Below, piece after piece: positions 33,883 through 44,139 of a stretch of DNA of 64,000 nucleotides. Origin of the DNA: Caenorhabditis remanei. Lineage: Eukaryota > Nematoda > Chromadorea > Rhabditida > Rhabditidae. The notes beneath the pieces are model-generated. The model saw only the letters and a program-made list of their open reading frames with translations. It did not search any database and was not told where the DNA came from. Within the stretch, counting starts at the first letter, position 1. Each line of letters begins with the position of its first letter. Position numbers and translations under genes: made by a program. The DNA lies in the NCBI RefSeq assembly GCF_010183535.1, contig NC_071331.1:9610001-9674000 (forward strand), given 5' to 3'.

Positions 33883-35008
33883 AATCACAACTTGTCAGTG
33901 TATCTATTCCTCTCTCCTTCCTAACCACCAAACAACTTAATCCTCCTCTTTGTATTCTCTCTTCTCAATCCGAAAGACCCATTACAATGTCAATCTCGTC
34001 TTATGTACATTACATTAATCCTTCTCCTTTTATATCTGAAAATGGATGCTCTTTCTCTTGATTTATAATCTTAAGCGTTTGATCTTGACATGGAATGATT
34101 CTCTGAGGAAATGTCCATCGCAATTATGATTGAGATTAGGTTCGTGAAATGACTCAAATTTTACAAATTGTGTGAAACATAACCTTTTTGGAAACTTTCC
34201 ATATTTCGCTTTGTCTACTTCTAGTATTTTCAGTTTTGTTTACTTGAATTGTGAATTTCTTCTGTTTCAACTTACTAAAAACTGATTCCAGAAATCCTAC
34301 ACATCCCAAACACCCCCCCCCCCCCACTATCTCTTTATCTTTCTGAAAACCTTTTTTCAAAACTTCTGTTTTATTTGCACCATATAAACTTTACGTGCGA
34401 TTATTAGCTAATTCTTCTAGTTTTACTACATTCACCTTTTACTGTTGCTGACCAGTGTCGCGAGTCAGGCTCATCTATAATTCTCATGCCTCACACTGTC
34501 TAATAATTTCAAGAATTACTGTTCCACTTTCACCATTTGAGTTTCAAAGAGTTTGGCAATTTGGTTTTCATAAAGAATAATTATCCTCCTTCAACCGTAG
34601 TTTCGTTTTCATGAAAACTCAAATTCTTAATTTCTATTCTGAATGTTCTTAAAAAATTTCGAAACGTGGAATTTTAGTTCTTACGGTTACACCACTCCGG
34701 TAAATGAAAGTTGGATGTGATTTGCAACAATCTATGTCCAAATTATTCTATGTGCAAAATTCATTTTTCACCGAAACTCAGAAAAGTTTGCCGAAGAAAA
34801 ATTGAGAGACGTCTATTCTCGGTCACAGTTTCTGAGCAGCCATATCTTTCCAAGCTGGTGCTTATAGGCAATTTGTCAATAACAAAAACATCCAACATAC
34901 TATGAACTGATTCCAAAAACCCAAAATCCCGAACATATTCACCCCCTTTTCTCTCTATTCTCCCAAAACTTGACCACTCCTTCCTCCCCTTTTTCTTCCC
35001 AACAAAAA

Positions 35009-35208
35009 CTACACAATGGCATCAAAATATCTTATTTTTAGCCCTGTCATCTCCTCCTCCTTCTTCTGACTCCGATTGTTCTCTGTCTTCTTCTTTTCTT
35101 TTCTCTTGGCTCGGAGGCTCCCTTGGATACGCTTCCGTGCGTTTTGTTCCTCCAGAATGTATTTTACACATTTTGTAGTACAAATACATATTTCAGTTTC
35201 ACATTTTT
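35009..35208 (-). CDS. candidate terminal coding exon, unknown product
   Basis: On the - strand, after a consensus AAATTTCAG (35209-35217), an open frame runs KCETEICICTTKCVKYILE, then a Lys/Arg/Glu-rich basic helix-like stretch, and ends RYFDAIV and stop at 35009. The frame stays open a further 70 bp upstream of the acceptor. Compared with the copy at 10795-10996 (frameshifted there), most differences in the basic part are synonymous and one indel is 6 bp, as expected of a coding sequence. Upstream exons were not found, and the piRNA loci on both strands would lie in its introns. It may be a small gene or a relic; the function is unknown. Confidence 0.42.
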
Positions 35209-36151
35209 CTGAAATTTTGTACTTTTCTGATTCTTCTGATCCTTCTTTTATGAAATGCTTTAAAAAACTTTTTGCAAAAAGTGGCTCAGAGAGAGAGAGA
35301 GAGAGAAAAAAATGACACCCGCAGCAAAAAAGAATTTATTGTTTCCTGATGGATATGCGGAGACTTCTCCCAAGAGATCTCATCTCCATTCGAACTTTTC
35401 TCTTTTTTTTACTTCCCGTTCCAAAACGTTCTTGTTACCTCTCCTTTTGCTTTGTTGAAAGTAGTCTGGCCGTAAACTGAATATGTGATGCTCTGGACTA
35501 ATGAATGCATGCACTTTTTGACATATTGCTCATTTTACTTCTTTTTAAATATTTTGGTAGGAAATGTAAAAACGGAAAATTTTTTGATATGACCAGTTTG
35601 AAACATAGATATTTTGAAATTTTTTGAAGTTCCATCAAACGTGCTAATCGAAATCCGACCCCGTATCTTATCTGGTAAACAGAGCTAAATCTTGAATTTC
35701 AATTAATATCCTGGCCAGACAATGTATTACTGTGACATCGATTACTATACCTTTCATTGACTGTGAATACCATTAGCCTGAAACTGAAGAACTTTATATT
35801 TTTAGTTTCTCTTCATCTTACTATCATAGTTACAGACTCTTATCCGGAGATTTTTATAAACTTGGAATAGGGTTAAACTTCAATTACTTAATCACTCAAT
35901 AACTAAATGTCAGAATTATATTGATCATGCAACCGTAAACTTTTTTACTGTGGCAGGTGTTTGATGTTAACTGTTTGATATTTCTTGATCATCAACAGGT
36001 TCTGAAAATAACACCAGAAAACAGTTATCTTCCGTTTTAAACAGTAGTTTAAGTGAATATAATGCTTTTTGTTTCTAAAAGAAGATGTTTTTCCTTAAAA
36101 AGCGAAAGTTTCATCCCACATCATAACACCGGTTTTATAATTAGAGATCCT

Positions 36152-36530
36152 CATACTTGCAAACCGGGCCGAAACGGGCCGACACGGGCCGGCGCGTAAC
36201 TCGCGTCAAACTCAATATTATGAGCTCAAAAATATACCAAAATGTAGATCTCAGCGAGTTCTATGTCCGTGACCTACTACGGGCCGGATGGCTATTCGTT
36301 AATGTGCCGCGGGCCGGGAAAAAGTGCCAAAAAACGCGAAAATGGCCAAAAAAGCTATTCTAGCCCGGCCCGCGGCACATTAACGAATAGCCATCCGGCC
36401 CGTAGTGGGTCACGGACAATGTACTCGTAGAGATCTACAATTTGGTATATTTTTGAACTCATAATATTGAGTATGACGCGAGTTACGCGCCGGCCCGTGT
36501 CGGCCCGTTTCGGCCCGGTTTGCAAGTATG
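36152..36530. mobile_element. palindromic MITE, family A copy 2 (8-bp TSD)
   Basis: Ends CATACTTGCAAACC and GGTTTGCAAGTATG, flanked by the perfect duplication GAGATCCT (36144-36151, 36531-36538). The empty paralogous site is near 13001-13011. Confidence 0.9.
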
Positions 36531-36944
36531 GAGATCCTAGAAACTGTAGCCGACACCAAAGACACACTGAAAACCATAAAACAAAAGAAACGCCGTTTGA
36601 GCAAACTGCCAAATTTCTAGCAAGGACGACAGTTTTTCTTCAGCCTTTGGATGAAAATGAATACATATGATCCAAACACACTTATCAAATCCCCAAAACT
36701 GAAACATTTTTGAAATAATGGTGCAACTGAAGTTTTTTGAAATCTTGCTACTCCGATTCGTTTTTTTATAGCTGTTTGTTACTCATACTTTTTAAAATGA
36801 ATCGACTACTCTCATAAGTTTTTGAAAATGTCTTGAAACTGCAAATTTTTGAAGTTTCTAGATTTCGGTTATTTTTTCACAAGATCATATTCATCTACTG
36901 TTTCACTTCCAACTTTTACAGGGTCATACTTTATGTCATTTCAG

Positions 36945-36965
36945 TTTGTGTCTGGAAATGTACTC
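36945..36965 (+). ncRNA. candidate 21U-RNA (piRNA), triplicated locus
   Basis: Octamer at 36898-36905, spacer 39 nt, CAGT, product beginning TTTGTGTCTG. Differs from the copy at 37534 from base ten on. Confidence 0.66.
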
Positions 36966-37015
36966 AACACCGTTTACTTTTTCATTAACCACTCTTGCAA
37001 TGTTATGGTGTATAT

Positions 37016-37349
37016 CATACTTGTCAACCAAGCCGAAACGGGCCGACACGGGCCGTCTCGTAACTGGCGAACATTATGAGCTGAAAAATATACCAAAATG
37101 TAGATCTCGCCGAGTTCTATGCCCGTGACCTACTATGGGCCGGATGTCTATTCGTTAATGTGCTGCGGACGGGGCTAGAATGGCTTTTTTGGCCATTTTC
37201 GCGTTTTTTGGCACTTTTCCTTCCTATCCGGCCCCTATTAGCCCACGGACATAGAACTCGCTGAGATCTACATTTTGGTATATTTTTCAGCTCATAATGT
37301 TCGCCAGTTACGAGGTGGCCCGTGTCGGCCCGTTTCGTTGACAAGTATG
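37016..37349. mobile_element. palindromic MITE, family A copy 3
   Basis: Same CATACTTG ends as copies 1 and 2, shorter interior. Flanks GTGTATAT (37008-37015) and GTTTATAT (37350-37357) are an 8-bp duplication with one mismatch. Confidence 0.88.
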
Positions 37350-37533
37350 GTTTATATTAATTCCATGTTAGACAGACATCGAGCCGAGAAACAAAAACTC
37401 TCATATGTTTTTGAAAAAGTGTTGGAACTGCAAACTTTTGAAGTTTCTAGATTTCGGTTATTTTTTCACAAAATCATATTCACCAACTGTTTCACTTCTC
37501 ACTTTTACACGATCATACTTTATGTCATTTCAG

Positions 37534-37554
37534 TTTGTGTCTTTTCAGGTTGAA
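37534..37554 (+). ncRNA. candidate 21U-RNA (piRNA), triplicated locus
   Basis: Octamer at 37487-37494, spacer 39 nt, CAGT, product beginning TTTGTGTCTT. Confidence 0.66.
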
Positions 37555-37781
37555 ACTTTATATTTTTCTTTTCGCCATTTCTTCTACTCGAAATCTTCTC
37601 GAACTGTACTCAATACCGTTTACTTTTTCATTAACCACTCTTGCAATGTCATAGTTTATATTAATTCAATACGGCAGAACTGATTGGAGCTCAAAATACT
37701 TTTCTTTCCTTGATTATTTGAATTACAATTATTAATTCTGACTTCAATTTATTGTGCTTTTGAAAACAGTTGTTGGGGTTG

Positions 37782-37802
37782 GCAACGCTAAGTCACGCAG
37801 TA
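37782..37802 (-). ncRNA. candidate 21U-RNA (piRNA)
   Basis: - strand octamer at 37841-37848, spacer 38 nt, TAAT, product beginning TACTGCGTGA. The paralogous site near 22005 has lost the octamer. Confidence 0.62.
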
Positions 37803-38083
37803 TTATACGTTACTACGCCGTGAATATCATGTAACTTTCTTGAAACAGTAACCAATATGAAAAACCGTTCAAAAACGTCAATATGTGAAGAGTGAATATA
37901 GCAAAAATGAACTATGTACGACAGCAATAGAATAGAATTGGAACGAAAAATCTCATTTTTTTTGAAACTGTGTTGGAACTGCAAACTTTCGAAGTTTCTG
38001 GTTTCAGGCCTATTATTCCCAAAAATCACATTTACCCACTGTTTCACTTTCAACTTTTACACGATCAGTGGTTTTTCATCCGC

Positions 38084-38104
38084 TCATTCCCGATTTTAAA
38101 CGAT
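38084..38104 (+). ncRNA. candidate 21U-RNA (piRNA), duplicated locus
   Basis: Octamer at 38039-38046, spacer 37 nt, CGCT, product beginning TCATTCCCGA. Paralogue of 22179. Confidence 0.62.
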
Positions 38105-38338
38105 TATTTGATGATACATTTTTCAGTTTCTCATTGATTTCATATAAATTTCATGAAAATTTATACTGCTCTTGAGAGATCAAACTTATATTAATCTATG
38201 TAGAATATCTTCAGAACCCATATCTAAATAGTACCTCAAAATCCAGTAAATCCAATATGAAATTTTCCGATTGACTGGTAGTTTCCTGACACTGTTTCAC
38301 TCCGTAGTTTTACTTTTCACATTTTCCACCTATTCCAA

Positions 38339-38359
38339 TCTCTCTTTAAGACTATTGAG
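38339..38359 (+). ncRNA. candidate 21U-RNA (piRNA), duplicated locus
   Basis: Octamer at 38292-38299, spacer 39 nt, CAAT, product beginning TCTCTCTTTA. Paralogue of 22441 with unrelated product. Confidence 0.66.
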
Positions 38360-39060
38360 CTCAACTCCCTTTTCCATTCCCTTCCATTTCGTCTCCTCCT
38401 CCTCTCAATGTTGATCTTCTCGAACACCAATCCCTCCCTCTTTCTAATTCATTTCTCCCTCAAAATGATCATCTTGTCCTTCTAAGATACGCCCCATTAA
38501 ATACAGTATTTGAGTCGTAAGAAGGAGAAGAAGATGATGATTGTCAGTGTACAAAGTACACATCAGAACATTATTTTCTTCGAACGTCCTTGTCACTTTT
38601 GTATAGGAACGTAGTTTTTTTGTGAGTATAGGGCTATGATAGATAGTAAGATAGATAGTTAGATAGGGTGATTGGATAATAGCACAGGCCCAAAATATAA
38701 GACAAAATTGAGAAACTGAAAATTATTAGTCAGTGTTATACATAAACTCGATAAATCAGAATACCATCCTGTTACCGTATTTTCTGTTTCCTTATTTGTT
38801 GAAAGTGTTTTAATATCCTTTTTGTCAGTGAATTGATTTTTTTATTTTTTCATGTTTCAAATCACTGTTAATCGATGGTAGAATTGGACATAAATTGTTT
38901 GGCGACGTGTTTGGCGACGTGCGTTTTGGTAGTACATGTGAATTTATCTAGAGGCTTTTGGAATATAACCGAAACCATAAATTCCCAGTTTTCATTCTCA
39001 TTCTGAACAGACGTCCAGTTTCTGAAAGCGTTCAGGTTGAGAATATTGGTAATAGTTTGT

Positions 39061-40079
39061 GAATTTCATGATAGTTCAACAATTGTTTTAAGTAGTTATA
39101 AACTAAACGTTGGAGTGTTCAAGACATATGAAAAATTAAAAAATTTTCATGTTTCTATTGAATGATAAGGGATAATTTTATAGTTGTGTAGCGTTTTGAC
39201 CAAAATAAAAATTGTTTTTTTAGTAGTTTCATATAAATTTGCATATATAAAATCTACACTTCTACTTTAATGAAAAATAAAGTTTTTAGTCAAAATGTGT
39301 ACTTTTCTAAGTGCCGTTCGTTTTTCAAACCATTTCATTCTTTAACGTTACTGTTTCCAAACGCTGCTTTCTTCTCACTATCAAAACGCTCAATCAGTCA
39401 CTTATCGCAATTTCCTCCACTTTTATCAAAATCCTTTGACTTACCACATAATAATCTCACTAATAAATATTATAATTTTAGATAAGCGACAATCGTTTCT
39501 CTTCGAACCTCATCTGGAATTCATCTGCATTTTAAAAAAACCATCGAAACTGTGAGCTCTACATTTCTCATATTTTTAACTATCCGTTTCATTGTATGCT
39601 AAAAGTGTCAGCAGTTTGATTGTTAGCTGGTGCCGTCAAAATAGCTTACGTACTCGGAGTCAGTACAAATATGTAAATTCAAACGTCAGGTAATTGCAAT
39701 CATTACTTAAAAAATGTCATCATCAGACGCTGTGTTCACTACTATCTATTTCATTTTCAATCTTAAATCACTCTCAGAAAACAGGAATTGTTTATGAATT
39801 TTTTTAAACCTTAAATCTCTTTCTGTTTTTACTTAGTGATAATTGTTAGTAGCTGAATAGCTGTCTGATGTGAACAATCTTCAGCCTTTGCTCTGGTACT
39901 ATGATCTTCCAGCAAGCCCGAAGCAATTAGTAAGAACTATCCCTGGGGATTAGTTTCTACCACGTCTGAAAATTTCTCAAAAATGAATAACAGAAGGATT
40001 CAAATTTTCACATGAAGTGCTAGCCGCTACACTACACTCTAATTTTGATTCGATAGACACTAAAATTTGAAAGTTTTCT
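39061..40079. other. intergenic DNA between blocks R' and S'
   Basis: No gene recognised. It corresponds in position to the 23.2-24.7 kb fold-back cluster of the first copy but lacks those elements. Contains one variant octamer CCGTTTCA at 39584-39591 and a tRNA-like remnant near the right end. Confidence 0.45.
39989..40041 (-). pseudogene. tRNA-like remnant
   Basis: On the - strand TAGTGTAGCGGCTAGCAC resembles the 5' part and A box of tRNAs such as tRNA-Glu or tRNA-Val. It is followed by TTTGAATCC, which resembles a B box. The anticodon arm cannot be folded and the element is too short for a functional tRNA. Confidence 0.3.
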
Positions 40080-41259
40080 GAAGTGTCTCCAGGGCAACGT
40101 CTGGCATAAATATACTAAATAGTCTAGTTGTTTTACGATAAAAGGACTATCTTTACTGATCAGTAACAAATCTGAAAATCCATAATGGGATCACTACGTT
40201 ATGAACTTCTAATTTTAAGGAGTTGTTTTCAAACAATTTTGTTTTTTAATCTGAAATTTTGAAATGGAATCTCGGAAACCGCAAGTATTGAATATTTCAT
40301 TTCCTGAAGATGGTTCCAAAAAATCTCCAGAACCCCCCTTTTTGCAACCTTCATTACTTTGAAAGAATCTGAAATTTTGAAATGGAATCTCAGAAACCGA
40401 AAAAAGTGTCGAACTTCTTTTCTGAAAACGTGTTCAAAACATTTCTTGAGGGGTGTCAATTTTTTCTGATTCATCAATCCATTAACTCACGTATCTTAAA
40501 ACTAAATCAATCATTCTCTTCCAATTTTGAGAATAAACTCTAGATTCAACAAAGCGCCACAAGGCGCCCCAGCCGTGACCTCTCTCTAAATTTGTTCAAT
40601 TCCTAATCCCTTCTCACTCTCAATCTCCGTCCCATCCCAAAAGCACCATTCCTCTGCTCCAATCATGTTGCTGCTCCGAATCAAAAGAGTCAATATTTGT
40701 CATTTCTTTCCGCCTGTCTACTCATCCTTTTCACCCCTATTTTCAATGTCATTAGGAGTCAATGTGACACACAGAGACCCCCACTAAAAGAAACAATTCG
40801 TTTCGTATAGTTCCTCTTCTTTTTGATTCAAATCGAAGAAAAACATTATTTTTGTTTGGAAACAAAAATTTGAATATTCCCTTTTTTGTTATGTTTTTTT
40901 CTTTGCTATTGTGAGCGATCACAAGGTTTCTTTTTCTTTCTCTTTTCGATGCTTTTCTGCTTCTTCCCCGTGACTGTACACACATGATGGAAAGCCACGT
41001 CAATTTGAAGAAAAGATTTATTTCTGCTTTTGTACAGTTTTGATCTCAAGAGTCTAGTTTGGGGTGTTTTGATAGGGGAGAGTTATCAGTAGAGCAAATT
41101 AGTATCAAAACGTAGCTTTTAATCCAATGGAGTGTAAAAGTTTTTTTGAAACATCATAATGTGTTGAAACGGTATTGTTTCTTAAAAAGGTTCTTTCTCA
41201 ATTTTTCTGAAATTTTAAATTTTTGTATTTTGGTTTGCCCAATTTTTTTTTGCTAATTA

Positions 41260-41530
41260 TCAGGACCCGGGCCGAGGGAAAATTTTGTAGGCCCACTTTT
41301 AAAAGAAAAACCATTTTTTGTCATTTTTTCTATTTTTCTCCGATAATGTGAACGTTTTTGAAGATTTTTCAGAATTTCTTCTAATTCTGAATGATTGTAG
41401 TCGAAAATGTTGATTTTTTCGCAAGAAAAAATTCAAAAAAATTAAATTTTGAATTTGGTCATCAATTATCCGAGCCTTCGGTCCGGGCCGGACCTTAATT
41501 TTGCTGAAAAGGACCGGGCAAGTATGAAAA
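41260..41530. repeat. insertion of unknown repeat with GGGCC-rich ends
   Basis: Starts near CAGGACCCGGGCCGAGGG and ends near GTCCGGGCCGGACC ... AAGGACCGGGC. Absent from the paralogous position near 25210. Partly inverted ends suggest a transposable fragment. Confidence 0.4.
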
Positions 41531-41606
41531 AATCGAATCCGACAAAACTGTCTTCAGTCCGTCGGCACCTGACACGATAATCATGGTACACATGAAAACA
41601 TTACTT

Positions 41607-41627
41607 GCTTACAAATACACGGAAAGA
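41607..41627 (-). ncRNA. candidate 21U-RNA (piRNA), duplicated locus
   Basis: - strand octamer at 41668-41675, spacer 40 nt, TAAT; a TAGT at spacer 35 is an alternative. Paralogue of 25237. Confidence 0.45.
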
Positions 41628-42071
41628 TTAAACTAGTTACAAATAAAATTTAACAATCACTGCTTCATGAAACAGTTGTAAATGGTCCAATAGCCATTCG
41701 GTCCAATATGGAGTGCGATATTAGTGCGATATCACTCAAAATTTCCTTGTCAGAAAAATATCTTCGTTGAGTCAGAAACTCTGGCATTCCAACTGACATA
41801 ATTCAATAATGGATTATGTATTCTTTGAGATATCTCCCACACTGAATCTAGATTTTTTGAAGTAGATTATCAAACTTTGGTGAAACGGAACTCCTTCAAT
41901 TATTTTTATTCTTATTTCTCCCAATGTTTTGTAACTTTTTCAGCCTAAATATGGCTTTGAAGTTTCAATCATTCAATCAATGCAATGTTAGCTCCATCAG
42001 TTCACAACTCCCAATTCATAATTTATCTACCTTTGTGACTTTTGTGAAACTTAAATTCATATTCAAACTTT

Positions 42072-42092
42072 ACTGACGCCTCAGATGGAGGA
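42072..42092 (-). ncRNA. candidate 21U-RNA (piRNA)
   Basis: - strand octamer at 42131-42138, spacer 38 nt, TGAT, product beginning TCCTCCATCT. Confidence 0.62.
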
Positions 42093-42765
42093 TCATATTT
42101 CTGTTATACAGTGCTGACAAAGCCTGGTCATGAAACAGCAGGGAAATTTTAATTCCTACTATTATTCCACCATCTTTCATGGAATTCAATTTTTTGTAAA
42201 TACTTAGTGATGATTGAACCCTGTAAGTGGTTCAAAATTTTAAGCACTTTCCAATGTTTTATTCTGTTTTGTAACTGTTAGATGTCGCTATTACTTTGAA
42301 ACGATCATTAGTATGAAGGATACATTTTTCTTTTAATCCTTTTCAATAATCAAGGAAGTTTGAGTTATAATAAGCACTTTCCTTGAATACTGAAATACTG
42401 AAATAATGAAACGGAATCTTTTCGACCAGGTTGATCTTTTTTTCATAAATGCAGAAGTCAATACGTATCTCACTCATTTTCTCCTACACGATGTGAATCA
42501 GATTAAGTTGTAAATGTAACTACATAGATCAAAACTGAGACCTGAATGTTATCATAATGTTTCTAAAAAGGACAAGAATCATTTTCAAACTATACTGATT
42601 TCGATATCCTACAGGTGATACAGTAAATTATTTTGTCGATGGTTCACTTATTTGCTTTGTTATTTTAGAAAGCTTAAAAGTTTTGTCAATTGTACAAAAC
42701 ACTTATCGACATTAAGATATCTGTTTCATGAAACTGGGAAATACATAAGTTACTTTTTCTCTCGC

Positions 42766-42786
42766 TTCTGATAACTTAAAACTCCT
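42766..42786 (+). ncRNA. candidate 21U-RNA (piRNA)
   Basis: Octamer at 42721-42728, spacer 37 nt, CGCT, product beginning TTCTGATAAC. The octamer abuts a back-to-back variant TGAAACTG on the - strand (42729-42736). Confidence 0.6.
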
Positions 42787-43278
42787 ATTCGTTTCCTATC
42801 ACCCCTCAACAATAGTAGAGGTAACCAGTTATTACTAGGAAATCCGCTCGAAAATCTCCGCACCAGACTATACAATTATGTCGATACGTATTATTGAAAT
42901 AATCTACAACTAGCTTAGATATACTACTAAAAAAATTCAGCTGACAAGAATAAGCTCTCATTGAAACGGTGTTTTTAAATTTCTTAACCGACTTTTTTTT
43001 AAACCTTTTGGGCATGCAATGAATTTCGGAACAATACATGTTTTAATCGGTTTTTGGTCTATGGCCATTGAAAGTGAGACCGGACTCAGAGACTGAATGA
43101 CAATTTTCAGAAGAAAAAAAAATCACAACTACAGTTTCATGAAGCTCTGATAATACCAGCGGTGTTATAATGTCAGTAAACAGTGGTTTTAGTGGGGCTT
43201 CGATCAATTTTTCCTTGAATTTTGAGAGGCAACGACTGTGAGTTCTAGACGTAACTGGAACGTAGACCACGACTTCAT

Positions 43279-43299
43279 CAGTCAATTGAATCAGACTTA
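43279..43299 (-). ncRNA. candidate 21U-RNA (piRNA)
   Basis: - strand octamer at 43337-43344, spacer 37 nt, CAAT, product beginning TAAGTCTGAT. The paralogous site at 26105 carries the variant TGAAACGG. Confidence 0.6.
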
Positions 43300-43400
43300 T
43301 TGAAACTCGAACTATTCCTCAAATATCCTTACTTGATGAAACAGAATCTGAACTTTCCAACTCTTTCGTATTTAAGTTCATTACTTTATGTACGCATGTG

Positions 43401-44139
43401 TTCAGTATCAAATTGAAAGTGATGGAACTTCGTCATAAACAGAACCAAAACTCGATTAACTATACATATGTTAGAAGATTGTGAGTTGTCTGAAATTGGA
43501 GAAACCAAACCATATCTTTGCCTTGTGAACAATCTTTTCCAAAAATGAATCAAAACTTCATTTTTTGGCAAATAAATAACGTTTAGAAGAAACAGTGACC
43601 ACTCGATAGTTTGAAAATTAATTTTACTCATTTTGCCCGTAATACAATTTCTACGTAGCCCAAAATCCATCTGGAATACCGGTGAATGTTTCTGTTGCAT
43701 AATATTGTTTCATAATTAAGTTCCGTGAAACTGGTTTTTGTTGAAATTAGTAGCAATTTTCAATCAACCGTTTGCATAACATTAATTCTACCACGTTGTG
43801 GCTAGATATCCAGAAACAGTTTTCAGTCGGGTTAGACGACACCAGCAGGAAATTCGCGGCTACGCCGCGATTTTCGCTGGACTTAGATGACTTGAAGTTT
43901 GTAAGTAGAAACTGCTGGAAAACTCCGTCTAAATCCAAAAAAGCTTTTGAGATGAATGAAATAATGCAATGTTCTTGTAACTTTACTGTTCGTTTTGACT
44001 TATCTGTTTTTTCATTATTTCTTCTTAATTGCACTGCTTTGTCGTTCAGCATAAGGTGCGGTACAAAAGATTTCTGACCTTTTCACTTTAGGTATTCTTG
44101 ATTCCGGCTCTAACACAAAACTTTAGTCAGTTTCACAGC
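43401..44139. other. intergenic DNA, no gene seen
   Basis: Both strands show chance open frames of about 100 codons (43386-44077), but with AT-driven codon use and no recognisable domain. A GCGGCTACGCCGC hairpin is at about 43857-43870. Confidence 0.4.

Larger units (their letters stand above)
32531..34889. other. intergenic DNA with three piRNA loci and simple repeats
   Basis: No gene recognised. Exact octamers at 33188 (-), 33215 (+), 33564 (+) and 34262 (+). The last has no YRNT within range. Simple sequence includes the CT tract at 33819-33880 and a C run near 34313-34325. Confidence 0.5.
34890..36775. repeat. segmental duplication block P'
   Basis: Paralogue of 10664-13250. It lacks the LTR remnant of P and carries a MITE (36152-36530) that P lacks, so both inserted after duplication. 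Confidence 0.8.
36830..39060. repeat. segmental duplication block R' with internal tandem copy
   Basis: 37380-39060 is the paralogue of 21500-23130. A further partial copy, 36830-37010, matches 37400-37530 and supplies a second piRNA promoter of the same type. Confidence 0.8.
40080..43400. repeat. segmental duplication block S'
   Basis: Paralogue of 24712-26200, longer because of insertions such as 41260-41530. Confidence 0.8.

Noticed and set aside
33687..33884. Arg-Glu repeat protein on the - strand
   Set aside because: It is a translation of the CT microsatellite.
34262..34269. Exact octamer as a piRNA promoter
   Set aside because: No YRNT occurs 34-43 nt downstream; the region is C-rich with no T at the right place.
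43386..44077. Open frames of about 100 codons on both strands
   Set aside because: AT-driven composition, no domain, no splice context, and overlapping frames on opposite strands.
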